Shown: positions 9,201-16,536 of the stretch, piece after piece
Layout: every line of letters begins with the position of its first letter
Numbering within the stretch: position 1 is the stretch's first letter
Assembly: GCF_006716315.1 (NCBI RefSeq)
Contig: NZ_VFOV01000001.1
Location: 788,501 to 852,500 of the forward strand
DNA from: Nocardioides albertanoniae
GTDB lineage: Bacteria; Actinomycetota; Actinomycetes; Propionibacteriales; Nocardioidaceae
DNA: 64,000 bases
Direction of reading: 5' to 3'
Made by a program: the position numbers and the translations under genes
The notes under the pieces: generated by a model
Told to the model about the DNA's origin: nothing
Database searches by the model: none
What the model saw: the letters and a program-made list of their open reading frames with translations, nothing else

Positions 9201-9753
9201 GGCCGCCGACGCCCATCGCCGCCCAGGCGACCGCGAGGAAGATGACGCCCGCGACCAGGAGGAACAGCGCTCCGACGCCGACCAGGATCAGCGGCACCGT
9301 GATCGGCGCGCGCCTGGCCTTGGCGCTGGCCTCCGGGAGTGCGGTGGCCGGGTCGGCGATCGCATCCGCGGCCAGCCCGGCGGCCGGCGCCGAGATGGGG
9401 GCGTCGAGGGGCGAGGAGACGTGCTCGTGGCCGGGCTGCGGGTCCGTCTGCGGTTCAGGGCCGGCCACCGGCTCGCGGGCGGGCGCCGGCATGGGCTCGG
9501 GCTGGATCCGGCGAGGTGCCGGCGGCGGGATCTGGGCGGGCGCAGGCGGCGGTGTCGTCTGTCGCGCCGCTCGCGTCTCCTCCTCCCGGATCGAGCGCAG
9601 CCGGGTCATGAGTACGTCGGCTCGCAGCAGGGCGCCGTAGAGCTCTTGAGCCACGGCGTTCTCCAGCGGCAGCCCGCAGTGCGGGCAGGGGCTGGTGCCG
9701 GGCTCGAAGGTCTCCCGGCAGTCGGGACAGCGACCAGGATCGGCGTACTTCAC
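6235..9753 (-). CDS. Very large zinc-ribbon polytopic membrane protein (SCO7613-type)
   Basis: A 1172-residue protein. The N-terminus has a zinc-ribbon knuckle pair, C9PDC12 and C23PHC26, then an Ala/Arg/Glu helix, a Pro-rich linker to about residue 150, and then some 35 hydrophobic segments covering most of the remaining length. This layout matches the actinobacterial proteins named after the SCO7613 C-terminal domain. Their function is unknown. No catalytic motif was recognised. The GTG at 9753 has AAGGA 9 nt upstream. Upstream in-frame ATGs would add a sequence overlapping the tRNA side and look non-coding. The gene appears to be monocistronic. Confidence 0.75.
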   Translation of the reverse strand: MKYADPGRCPDCRETFEPGTSPCPHCGLPLENAVAQELYGALLRADVLMTRLRSIREEETRAARQTTPPPAPAQIPPPAPRRIQPEPMPAPAREPVAGPEPQTDPQPGHEHVSSPLDAPISAPAAGLAADAIADPATALPEASAKARRAPITVPLILVGVGALFLLVAGVIFLAVAWAAMGVGGRTTMLLVFTVIFTVAGGVLMRLQLRAGTEGVWTLALGLLALDIAGMKYAGWLGDSEWGGGFLVAVGAAVFVAGIAMSLLAARGDKLTTVIGPQLAAAAGLFTALLGLELISTLNWFPLIPTVVALVAVIVASKTDLKALTLGAMVVMAGFWLLLLVRGLLDPALTGSELLRDGTLPMLLGAAAVLAVVALLFPLPANAKVAMTGAALLIAAYTFTQPALDDGAVTLTTVAVVVTLVAAGALIALPRPWRWAATALTPYVAMLVFAIIVLAVSAGLRLADEPWSVSALAPVTGPEPMLAGWLALPVLVAINAFGTVWLFQMSRPAFRSYRTSLAWLNFSGGVSGLAITAACYGAPLLVPALLLLAVAVGLAWWAQRWHRRLAGGIFGLLALGAALPSDLLTVVVALTMAGVAAYAARGLVGVDREATASYSVAALTVGVWSLAPLIDMERQWAACLIVTGLGLITLFRFRASGWWAAAACAAISIGIGAVDVTWAAVLLTIATVLAAAIGLHHRQPHALGVAGVVGIGAATSAVLADDVLALAVSVILAGLAIAADLTQTGRTRDVAASYWILAVTAAAWQAARLADIERPYAAVVVIVAMGVIALVRRSPATEAAAATGALVSVGLGAFGGSSIDTDWLAILLLIAGVMCTATILRHEVDQSGPRLTIAGLLGLASLGSAFTNDLLALVVAGVLTAAAIAVDRITREHQVKAVTAPYWIITLTAFCWMFANLTGIAQPHAAVGIILILTVVTVLRVLPSAEIAAAVAAVVTIVVGSVSLGPEIVLTPDGPVATGSRGVDLAWLSILLALAAAGVFAHAIAHDERRWLGWAGLALATVALWIRLADTSTSTWESYTLPPAIALILYGVFKLRTDYEVTSLPVLGPGVFLALVPSVPAALQDPVSMRTALLGVACLVFIIGGAGLRWAAPLVCGALVATVLALAQMPSAQMLQQWWALGAAGLLLLFLGITWEARLHDLRRATAYVRGLR

Positions 9754-9872
9754 GACGAATAATCCTTGCGTAGTTCCGCGCTGAGGTGTGGGGGAAACGC
9801 TAACGCGCGGCCGACATCTCGCGATCTGGAGCGTCTCGGTGCCACTGAGAGGTGAGGGGAGGGGCACAAATC

Positions 9873-9914
9873 ACAACCGGCTCCAACCCATAACAGCAGG
9901 TCGGAGCCGGTTGT
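9873..9914 (-). terminator. Hairpin downstream of tRNA-Phe
   Basis: A 12-bp stem pairs 9873-9884 with 9903-9914 around an 18-nt loop, 7 nt beyond the 3' end of the minus-strand tRNA-Phe. Confidence 0.6.
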
Positions 9915-9921
9915 TGCTTGT

Positions 9922-9994
9922 GGGCAGGGGCGGGGTCGAACCGCCGACCTATCACTTTTCAGGCGATCGCTCGTACCAACTGAGCTACCTGCCC
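9922..9994 (-). tRNA. tRNA-Phe (GAA)
   Basis: 73 nt on the minus strand. Acceptor GGGCAGG pairs with the 3' strand, the D-arm is GCTCAGTTGG, and the anticodon stem ATCGC/GTGAT encloses the loop CTGAAAA with anticodon GAA (complement of 9958-9960). The T-arm GGCGGTTCGACCCCGCC is complete. CCA is not encoded. Confidence 0.95.
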
Positions 9995-10109
9995 AAGCGA
10001 GAGGAAACATTACCGGAAGCGACGGCGACGTTCCGAATCGGGACCCGAACACGAATGCGCGCCCTCGCTTTGGCTGCCTCGGAGACGGGCCTCTAGGATG
10101 TGCCGGCAG

Positions 10110-10182
10110 GCCCCCTTCGTCTAGCGGCCCAGGACCCCGCCCTTTCACGGCGGTAGCGCCGGTTCGAATCCGGTAGGGGGTA
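10110..10182 (+). tRNA. tRNA-Glu (TTC)
   Basis: 73 nt. Acceptor GCCCCCT pairs with AGGGGGT, the anticodon loop CCTTTCA carries TTC in a CCGCC/GGCGG stem, and the T-arm GCCGGTTCGAATCCGGT is intact. CCA is not encoded. Confidence 0.95.
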
Positions 10183-10283
10183 CAGAGCTCGTTCATGGCT
10201 CGATTCTCGTCCCGCTCGCCGGGGTGGGCATCCGCACGGATACTCATCTCCGGCACTCATCTCCAGGGCGTACGTCGCGAAGA

Positions 10284-10658
10284 TCAGCCCAACCCCTCTG
10301 GCGTCACGAGGCAGAAGGGGTGCCCGACGGGGTCGGCGTAGACGCGGAAGCCGATGGGCTTGTCGGAACCGTCGAGAAGGGTCGCCCCGAGCCCGAGTAC
10401 GGCCGACTGCGCGACATCCAGGTTCTCGACGAGGACGTCGAGGTGCATCTGTTGTGGAACCGTCGACGTCTGCCAGTCGGGCCGCATGAAGCTCGGCGTG
10501 CGCTGGAGCGCGACCCTGGGCGGTTGATCCGCGTCGCCCAAGGTGACCCAGTCGTCGCCGTCTTCGACCCGCGCAAGACCCAGGAGCTTCTCGTAGAACG
10601 TGGCCAGCTCCCGCGGGTCAGGACAGTCGATAACGATGCAGTTCAGGCTTCCGATCAT
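10284..10658 (-). CDS. VOC (glyoxalase/bleomycin-resistance fold) family protein
   Basis: A 124-residue single-module VOC protein. It starts MIGSLNCIVIDCPDPRELA, with FYEKLLGL and DGDDWVTLGD in the first beta-alpha-beta unit, then QMHLDVLVENLDVA and GFRVYADPVGHPFCLV in the second. This is the glyoxalase-like pattern in which His and Glu/Asp residues hold a metal. The substrate is unknown, since the family spans dioxygenases, isomerases and drug-binding proteins. It is divergent from the sensor-kinase gene with about 80 bp between. The ATG lacks a strong ribosome-binding site. Confidence 0.8.
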   Translation of the reverse strand: MIGSLNCIVIDCPDPRELATFYEKLLGLARVEDGDDWVTLGDADQPPRVALQRTPSFMRPDWQTSTVPQQMHLDVLVENLDVAQSAVLGLGATLLDGSDKPIGFRVYADPVGHPFCLVTPEGLG

Positions 10659-10739
10659 CTTGGAACGATCCCACACCTGCGAATCTTGTGGCCCACTTGT
10701 TGGCTCTGGCACCGAGGGGATGGTGCGACACTTCCAACT

Positions 10740-11882
10740 GTGAGTGCGTGGGGGTCGCCGGCGGCGGTGGAGGTGGAGAGCAGGCTCCTCCGAGCGCTCG
10801 TGGTCATGCGCATCGTGGTGCTCGTGAACGCGGTCGGTCTGACGATCTACCGAGCCGGCAACTTCCATCCGCCGGTGACCGCGCTGGTCTGTGCGCTGGT
10901 CATGGTGGGGTGGACCGGCTTCGCCGTCTGGGCGTACGCAGCGCCCGAGCGCCGCACGGCCCTGCTCGTGGGAGCCGACCTGGTGATCGCGCTCGGGCTT
11001 CTGCTCGTGACGCCGCTGGTGAAGGGCCCCGGTTTCCATGCGAGCGTGCCCGGGTTCTGGGTGAGCGGGGCGCTGCTGGCCTGCGCGATCCACTATCGCT
11101 GGATCGGTGGGCTGCTGGCCGGGGTGATGCTGGCGGTGGCCGACCTGGCGCTGCGGCAGGAGATCGACCAGTCCACCTACGGCAATGCGTTCCTGCTGGT
11201 CATCGGCGGTGTGGTGGTCGGCTACATGTGCGAGTCGGTGCAGCAGATGGCGCTCGAACGCGACGCGGCCGAACGGGCCGCGGCGCGAGCGGAGGAGCGC
11301 ACTCGCCTCGCCCGAGCGGTCCATGACGGCGTGCTGCAGGTGCTCGCTCTGGTGCAGCGCCGCGGCGGCGAGCTGGGCGGTGACGCTGCCGAGCTCGGGC
11401 GGCTGGCGGGGGAGCAGGAGCGCGAGCTGAGGGCGCTGGTGCGTGGTGAGCAGCCCGAGTGGCGTGCGCAGGAGGGTATGACCGACCTGGCGGCCGCCCT
11501 TGCCGCGTTGGAGACCGGCACCGTGACCGTCTCGGGGCCCGCCTCCGCGGTCGAGCTCCCTGCCCACCCGGCCGGCGAGATCGTCGCCGCGACCCGCGCA
11601 GCCCTCGACAACGTACGCCTCCATGTCGGCGCGGACGCGCGCGCCTGGGTGCTTCTGCAGGCGTTCCCAGATCACGTCGAGGTATCGGTTCGCGACGAGG
11701 GCGCAGGAATTCCCGAAGGGCGCCTTGCGGAGGCGGAGAAAGACGGCAGGCTAGGCATCGCGGGCTCGATCCGAGGCAGGATCGTCGATCTCGGCGGCAC
11801 GGCCGAGCTCTTCACAGGAAGGATGGGAACGGAATGGGAGCTGATCGTTCCACGGAGTCTCGACAGGCTGGATCGTCGGTGA
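10740..11882 (+). CDS. MacS-like sensor histidine kinase (DUF5931)
   Basis: A 380-residue membrane sensor kinase. The N-terminal half has five or six hydrophobic segments (residues about 20-160) with the DUF5931 opening VESRLLRALVVMRIVVL. A short coiled linker follows, then the H-box ARAVHDGVLQVLALV with His195 as the likely phospho-acceptor (HisKA_3/NarX class). The ATP-binding domain has EIVAATRAALDNVRLH (N-box), RDEGAGIPEGRL and DGRLGIAGSIRGR. The GTG start lies 7 nt after GACACT, suggesting a leaderless transcript. The stop overlaps the response-regulator start as GTGA. MacRS systems in streptomycetes control membrane and cell-envelope genes; the signal here is unknown. Confidence 0.87.
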   Translation: MSAWGSPAAVEVESRLLRALVVMRIVVLVNAVGLTIYRAGNFHPPVTALVCALVMVGWTGFAVWAYAAPERRTALLVGADLVIALGLLLVTPLVKGPGFHASVPGFWVSGALLACAIHYRWIGGLLAGVMLAVADLALRQEIDQSTYGNAFLLVIGGVVVGYMCESVQQMALERDAAERAAARAEERTRLARAVHDGVLQVLALVQRRGGELGGDAAELGRLAGEQERELRALVRGEQPEWRAQEGMTDLAAALAALETGTVTVSGPASAVELPAHPAGEIVAATRAALDNVRLHVGADARAWVLLQAFPDHVEVSVRDEGAGIPEGRLAEAEKDGRLGIAGSIRGRIVDLGGTAELFTGRMGTEWELIVPRSLDRLDRR

Positions 11883-12532
11883 GGGACCGGCCGGCAGCCG
11901 TGATGGTCGTCGACGATCATCCGATGTGGCGTGAGGCGGTCGAACGCGACCTCGCCGGCGCCGGCTTCGAGGTCGTCGCCACTGCCAGCACCGGACGCGA
12001 GGCGATCACCAGGTTCGCCGCGACGCGTCCAGAGGTCGTCGTGCTCGACCTGCAGATCCCCGAGCCCGACGGCGTGCAGGTCACCACCGAGGTCGTCGCT
12101 CTCCATCCGACCACCAAGGTCCTGATCCTCTCCGCCTCCGGCGAGCAGGCCGACGTGCTCGCCGCCGTGAAAGCCGGCGCCACGGGCTACCTCGTGAAGT
12201 CGGCCTCCCGCGAAGAGCTCCTCGAGGCCGTACGCCGCGTCGCCGCCGGCGACCCCGTCTTCACCCCCGGCCTGGCCGGCCTCGTCCTGGGCGAGTTCCA
12301 GCACAGCGCCGCCACCGAGGTGTGCGGCGACAAACCCGCCCTCACCGACCGCGAGACCGAGATCCTCAAGCTGGTCGCCAAGGGCCTCAGCTACCGCCAG
12401 ATCGCCGACCGCCTCGTCCTCTCCCACCGCACCGTCCAGAACCACGTGCAGAACACTCTGCGCAAGCTCCAGATGCACAACCGCGTCGAGCTCACCCGCT
12501 ACGCGATCGAACAGGGTCTCGACGCTGAGTGA
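11879..12532 (+). CDS. NarL/LuxR-family response regulator, partner of the MacS-like kinase
   Basis: A 217-residue regulator with an N-terminal receiver (MVVDDHPMWREAVERDL, phospho-acceptor Asp57 in VVVLDLQIPEPDG, conserved Lys in YLVKSAS). The C-terminal LuxR-type helix-turn-helix is LTDRETEILKLVAKGLSYRQ followed by IADRLVLSHRTVQNHVQNTL. The GTG start overlaps the kinase stop by 4 nt, so translation is coupled and the pair forms one two-component system. Its DNA target cannot be read from this window. Confidence 0.92.
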   Translation: MRDRPAAVMVVDDHPMWREAVERDLAGAGFEVVATASTGREAITRFAATRPEVVVLDLQIPEPDGVQVTTEVVALHPTTKVLILSASGEQADVLAAVKAGATGYLVKSASREELLEAVRRVAAGDPVFTPGLAGLVLGEFQHSAATEVCGDKPALTDRETEILKLVAKGLSYRQIADRLVLSHRTVQNHVQNTLRKLQMHNRVELTRYAIEQGLDAE

Positions 12533-12605
12533 TCGGCGTGGTTGGTCGGATGGGGTCGTGTGCGGGGTGCTGCGCTTCGTCTCGGCTGTCGTCGCGTGGG
12601 GCTGC

Positions 12606-12752
12606 TTGCCGCCGACCCGTACGCGGAGGGTGTTTCACGCCGGCACCCGGAGTAAAGGACGGCCTGCGGCCGCGGGCTTCGCCGGTCGCCTTCGGCGATC
12701 CTTGACACCGGGCGCCGGCGAGAATTTTGGCTGTCTATCGGGTCGGCGGCAG
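12606..12752 (-). repeat. Structured repeat copy A (left flank of DUF222-HNH gene)
   Basis: About 147 bp that, read on the minus strand, aligns with copy B at 14292-14444. The outermost 12 bp are perfectly complementary (12608-12619 with 12739-12750). An inner stem pairs 12638-12660 with 12699-12720. It encloses three contiguous 13-nt mini-hairpins at 12660-12672, 12673-12685 (one mismatch) and 12686-12698, with triloops of GAA/GCA read on the minus strand. The predicted fold is a cloverleaf on a long stalk. The orientation is outward from the HNH gene, as in copy B. Confidence 0.7.
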
Positions 12753-12850
12753 GGGTCTGGCGCGACATTTTGGGTCGGGTGCCGGGCTCGGGATGGGGGC
12801 AGGTCTGGCTGCCCGAGAGGGTGGTCGCGGGTCGCTGCACTAGACGATGA

Positions 12851-12874
12851 CGCTTTGTGAATCGTTCACAAGCG
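12851..12874 (-). terminator. Hairpin after the DUF222-HNH gene
   Basis: TTGTGAATCGTTCACAA, extended by CGCT/AGCG arms, forms a stem with a TCG loop 12 bp beyond the HNH stop. Confidence 0.5.
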
Positions 12875-12885
12875 GGCCGCCTGAT

Positions 12886-14160
12886 TCAGGGGCGTCGGGT
12901 GAACCGGATCGTTCCGTCGGGCAGTCGTTCATGGGTGAAACCGGGTGCGTGCGCCAACCGGTGATGGTGAGGGCAGAGCAGGACGCCGTCTTTGAGGTCG
13001 GTCTTCCCGCCGAGTGACCAGGGGGTCAGGTGGTGGGCGTCGCACCATTCGGGTGGCATGTCACACCCGTCGGCTTGGCAGCACTTCTGCTGCAACCGGA
13101 GTGCTTTGCGCTGGATCGGCTGGAAGAACCTGCTCGAACGACCCGCATCGAGGACTTGGCCGTCAGTGCCGAGCACCCAGGGGATGATCTGCGCGTTGCA
13201 GGCCATCTTCCGAGCCTCGGTCGCGCTGATCGTGGCGCCGTTGGTCTCGTCGAACCCGAGGATTGCGGTGCCGAGTTCTTTGCGGAGGTCGTCGAGCGAG
13301 ATGACTACGTTGATGGTGGTTGCGTCGCCGCCGTGGCGGGGCTGGGCATCGGGGTCGATGGTCTCCAGGAGGCGGGTGAAGGCCTGTCCCATGAGTCGTT
13401 CCCACGGGGGCAACGGGGTGCCCTTCTCAAGCAGTTGCTGCTTACGGGGCTGGGCCCAGGCTTCGACGTGGGTCTTGAACCGCATCCCGAGCGCGACCGG
13501 CAAGACGCCGTCGAATCCAACGGTGCCGTCGTGGTTGTCCCAGATCCGCAGTGCGGTCTTCTGTTGGGCACGTTCCTCTTCGGCCAGGAGGGCTTTGGCT
13601 TCGGCGTCTTCGAACCGTGCTGGGTCGATCTCGACGAGGATCCGCTTGCCCACGATCCGTAGTTCGTTGGCGGTCAGGCGGGTGGCGTAGTCGACCAACA
13701 GCTTCTCGGCGAGCAGCAGGTCTTCGGCGCTCGCGACGGGGTTGGCTTCGATCGCGTCCAAGGCTTTCGTGATCACTCTGGCTTTGTCGTGAGAGAGCAC
13801 GCCATCGGCAAGGCTGGCAGCGAGCAGTTCGTGCTTGGACATGGCGGCGGCGAGTTTGATCTGTGCGCGTGCCGTTCCTTTGTCGACGAGCAGGTCAGCC
13901 CGCATCCAGGCCGAGGCGTCCTTGTCGCCGGTCTCCTCAGCGATATCGCCAGCGGTGGCGAGGACGCGCAGCTCGAGTGCAGCCTGCTGCGCTTTGAGGT
14001 GCTGCAGCCGCGCGAGGACGTCCTTCTTCTGGCTTGTTCGCCAGTAGGCGGGGTCCATCGCGAGCAGGTCACCGAGAGCGTTTTCGATGCCAGCAAGAGC
14101 AGTCGCAACCGGGTCACGAGGGCTGGTGCCCCAGTGGTCGACGTAGTTCTCGACGCTCAT
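12886..14160 (-). CDS. DUF222 / HNH endonuclease-signature protein (REP13E12-like)
   Basis: A 424-residue protein with an all-helical DUF222 domain (residues about 20-330) and a C-terminal zinc-type HNH module: CCQADGCDMPPEWCDAHHLT, then a conserved LLCPHHHRLAH. These genes are multicopy in many actinobacteria; mycobacterial REP13E12 repeats are the best-known relatives. Their biological role is unproven. The start ATG has a perfect AGGAGG 7 nt upstream. Codon third positions look less G+C-rich than in neighbours, which suggests separate acquisition. Inverted structured repeats lie on both sides (12606-12752 and 14292-14444), so the gene may sit inside a mobile or formerly mobile unit. Confidence 0.88.
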   Translation of the reverse strand: MSVENYVDHWGTSPRDPVATALAGIENALGDLLAMDPAYWRTSQKKDVLARLQHLKAQQAALELRVLATAGDIAEETGDKDASAWMRADLLVDKGTARAQIKLAAAMSKHELLAASLADGVLSHDKARVITKALDAIEANPVASAEDLLLAEKLLVDYATRLTANELRIVGKRILVEIDPARFEDAEAKALLAEEERAQQKTALRIWDNHDGTVGFDGVLPVALGMRFKTHVEAWAQPRKQQLLEKGTPLPPWERLMGQAFTRLLETIDPDAQPRHGGDATTINVVISLDDLRKELGTAILGFDETNGATISATEARKMACNAQIIPWVLGTDGQVLDAGRSSRFFQPIQRKALRLQQKCCQADGCDMPPEWCDAHHLTPWSLGGKTDLKDGVLLCPHHHRLAHAPGFTHERLPDGTIRFTRRP

Positions 14161-14200
14161 TGCTGACCTCCTCTCGAGGTGCCTGTCAAGTACCCTTCAT

Positions 14201-14223
14201 TTTACTCTTTACCGACGAGTAAA
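14201..14223. promoter_or_regulatory. Inverted repeat TTTACTC-N9-GAGTAAA upstream of the HNH gene
   Basis: Perfect 7-bp arms, A+T-rich against a G+C-rich background, 41 bp upstream of the HNH start. It could be an operator or part of the promoter. Confidence 0.4.
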
Positions 14224-14291
14224 TCCATCTATTTCCGCAGGTCAAACCATGTTTTGCGGCAGCGAATCAACAGTTTTTCCTCCCGGCCACA

Positions 14292-14444
14292 CCCTGGCCG
14301 CCGCCCCGATAATCAGCCAAATCTTTCTCGACCTGGGTCCGGTGTCCAGGACCACCGAAGGTGGCCGGCGAAGCCGGCGGCCGAAGGCCGTCCTTGACTC
14401 CGGTCCAGGTCGAGAGACCCTCACGAACGGGTCGGCGGCCAAGG
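14292..14444 (+). repeat. Structured repeat copy B (right flank of DUF222-HNH gene)
   Basis: 153 bp. An outer stem pairs 14292-14308 with 14428-14444 (15 of 17). An inner imperfect stem of about 26 bp pairs roughly 14326-14351 with 14391-14416. Three contiguous 13-nt hairpins lie at 14352-14364, 14365-14377 and 14378-14390, each a 5-bp stem with a GAA loop. Relative to copy A, the first hairpin and the inner stem differ in sequence but keep pairing. It lies before the start of the next gene and contains no evident coding capacity. Confidence 0.7.
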
Positions 14445-14515
14445 CCAGCCCAAAGAACGAGCATCCCCGGCAGGGAGCCCACACCCCACCCACCCCCATA
14501 GGAGACAATCCAGAC

Positions 14516-16339
14516 GTGGTCTCGCTTCTCTATCTTCACGGTGTCGGCAACGGCGACCCGCGCGACGCCTGGCGGCGCGCGTTGGACAAGGCGCTGCAGG
14601 ATGCGGGCTACCCGGGGCTCGACGAGGTCGAGGTGATCGCACCGAAATACCCCGACGTGCTGCGCACGGGAAGCAACGACAAGGCGGGCACCGCGAAGGA
14701 TGTGAAGATCCCGCCGATCACGGCGCCGAAGCTGAGCGCGGAGGAGCAGCGCCACGTACGTCGCCGGGTCGAGCGGGTCACGGCCGAGCTCGAGGAGATC
14801 CTCGGTGAGCCGGTGCCGGCGTCGCCGGTGGGCGTGACGGACTCGTTCGCGCCGATCGTGCTCCGTGTGCTCCGTCAGGCGCACAACTATGTGACGAAGC
14901 CCGGGATCAGGGCGCGTACGTTGCAGACCGTGCTCGACGCGCTCCCCGAGGAGGGGGAGATCGTCATCGTCGGCCACAGTCTGGGTTCGATCATCGCGAT
15001 CGACCTGCTCCGCCGGCTGCCGCCGAAGGTCACGGTCAGGGGGCTGGTGACGATCGGCAGCCCGGCCGCCCATCCCAACCTCCACGAGGATTCCGACCGG
15101 CTGGAGATGAAGGCGCCGCTCGGCCACGTGGGCTGGTGGGTCAACGTCTGGAGCAACGGCGACGCGGTGACCGGCCTGCGTGGCATCTGGCGCCACTTCC
15201 CGTGGGCGCTGGACCTTCAGGTCGGGCTGGGGCTCGACCACCGCACCACCACCTATCTCCGCGCCGAGCCGGTCGCCACCGCGATCGGACGCGGCCTGTT
15301 CGGCCCGCTCTCCAAGGAGATCGTGAAGGTCGAAGGCACCCCCGACGTATCGCTCAACTCTCTCGAGGTGCGCCTGGCGCTCTGGCTCGCCTACGCCCAG
15401 TTCGTGCGCGACCACCTCAAGGGGGCGACCCAGGAGCGTTTCGGCGCTGCCCTGCACGTCGTCCAGCACGAGGTGCTGGAGCGGCTGATCGAGAACTACC
15501 AGGCCGACGACGTACGCATCCCGCAACAGCTCCTCGACCTGCGCGTCTCACCCACGGCGCCGCCGCTCGGCGGGCCGGACGAGCACGACCTGCCGCGGCC
15601 GGTGCCGCTGACCCAGCTCACCAAGGAGGACGCGGTCCTCGCGCTGGTCGCCCTGGCGACCGCCAATCCGGTGCGCCCCTACGAGATCGACATCCCCGAC
15701 GACGTACGCCGCCAGGCCTTCCGCGATCTGACGGTCTGGATGGGGCTCGGCGGCGGGCTCGGCGAGAACCTGCACATCGCGATGCAGTCGGCCTCGAAGG
15801 CCGTCTACCCGGTCGACCAGTGGAAGCTGTGGGTCGGCATCGGGATCGGTGCCGCCGTGCTGGTCGCCGGTCCGATCGGCATCGCCCTGGCCGCGCCGGC
15901 CGGTCTCGCCGGAGGTGCCGCGATCGTCGGTGCGCTCGCCGCGTTCGGGCCCGGCGGGATGGTCGGAGGCCTGGTCACCGCGGGTGCGATCACCACCACC
16001 GGCGCCGGCACCATCGCCGCGACCCTGGTGCAGTCCTCCAGCACCGCCGAAGACGTCGAGGTCACCGTCATCCAGCTCCTCACCGCCGCCATCCTGCGCG
16101 AGCGTGAGGGCCTCGAGCAGGACCTCGGCGTATGGCTGGCGATGTCGGAGATCCAGCGCCAGACGGGCCGCGAGGTCGCCCGGCTCTCGGCCTACAGCGA
16201 CGAGAAGTCACCGGGTGTCGAAGCCCTGCGCCGCAAGGCCCGGGCCGCCGAGCGGGCCATGACCTACATGGTCAAGAACCATCTCGTGGAAGGCCTCACC
16301 GACGAGACGCCCATGGGGGAGGAACCCTTCGAGGAGTAG
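14516..16339 (+). CDS. Alpha/beta hydrolase with glycine-rich membrane domain
   Basis: A 607-residue protein. It opens with the alpha/beta-hydrolase strand VVSLLYLHGVGNGD. The nucleophile elbow is IVIVGHSLGSIIAIDLL (Ser155), and the likely acid and base are the Asp in WSNGDAVTGL and the His in LGLDHRTTTYL. The middle region (residues about 290-420) is helical with no recognised motif. Residues about 438-505 form two or more Gly/Ala-rich membrane segments (GIGIGAAVLVAGPIGIALA). A soluble helical tail follows. The GTG start has AGGAGA 10 nt upstream and also GACAAT 6 nt upstream, so it may be led or leaderless. The substrate is unknown. It could be a lipase-like effector, but there is no partner gene to support that. 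Confidence 0.65.
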   Translation: MVSLLYLHGVGNGDPRDAWRRALDKALQDAGYPGLDEVEVIAPKYPDVLRTGSNDKAGTAKDVKIPPITAPKLSAEEQRHVRRRVERVTAELEEILGEPVPASPVGVTDSFAPIVLRVLRQAHNYVTKPGIRARTLQTVLDALPEEGEIVIVGHSLGSIIAIDLLRRLPPKVTVRGLVTIGSPAAHPNLHEDSDRLEMKAPLGHVGWWVNVWSNGDAVTGLRGIWRHFPWALDLQVGLGLDHRTTTYLRAEPVATAIGRGLFGPLSKEIVKVEGTPDVSLNSLEVRLALWLAYAQFVRDHLKGATQERFGAALHVVQHEVLERLIENYQADDVRIPQQLLDLRVSPTAPPLGGPDEHDLPRPVPLTQLTKEDAVLALVALATANPVRPYEIDIPDDVRRQAFRDLTVWMGLGGGLGENLHIAMQSASKAVYPVDQWKLWVGIGIGAAVLVAGPIGIALAAPAGLAGGAAIVGALAAFGPGGMVGGLVTAGAITTTGAGTIAATLVQSSSTAEDVEVTVIQLLTAAILREREGLEQDLGVWLAMSEIQRQTGREVARLSAYSDEKSPGVEALRRKARAAERAMTYMVKNHLVEGLTDETPMGEEPFEE

Positions 16340-16415
16340 AGCGTCTCCCCGATTGTGAATCCTCGCGAACCATGGGCTATGTTTTTCCCGTTGCCGCACA
16401 CAGCGGGAGCAACAA

Positions 16416-16489
16416 GGCCCTGTAGCGCAGTTGGTTAGCGCGCCGCCCTGTCACGGCGGAGGTCGCGAGTTCAAGTCTCGTCAGGGTCG
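16416..16489 (+). tRNA. tRNA-Asp (GTC)
   Basis: 74 nt. Acceptor GGCCCTG pairs with CAGGGTC, the anticodon loop CCTGTCA carries GTC in a CCGCC/GGCGG stem, and the T-arm GCGAGTTCAAGTCTCGT is complete. CCA is not encoded. Confidence 0.95.
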
Positions 16490-16501
16490 CTCGAAACGAA
16501 G

Positions 16502-16536
16502 ACGACGTGTGGCTGCAAAGCAGCCCACGTCGTTTC
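16502..16536 (+). terminator. Terminator of tRNA-Asp
   Basis: A 14-bp stem with one bulge (16502-16516 with 16520-16533), an AAA loop and a following TTT. Confidence 0.7.

Noticed and set aside
6277..9762. Long open frame antisense to the large membrane-protein gene
   Set aside because: It is an Arg/Asp/Gly/Gln-rich translation typical of the reverse strand of G+C-rich coding DNA, with no domain. The opposite strand shows zinc ribbon, helices and a ribosome-binding site.
9922..10182. tRNA-flanked genomic island
   Set aside because: Two tRNA genes lie close together, but no integrase, attachment repeat or composition change is present around them.
12855..12871. TTGTGAA-TCG-TTCACAA as a Rex-type operator
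   Set aside because: Spacing does not fit Rex, and it lies just past the stop of the HNH gene, so it is better explained as a terminator.
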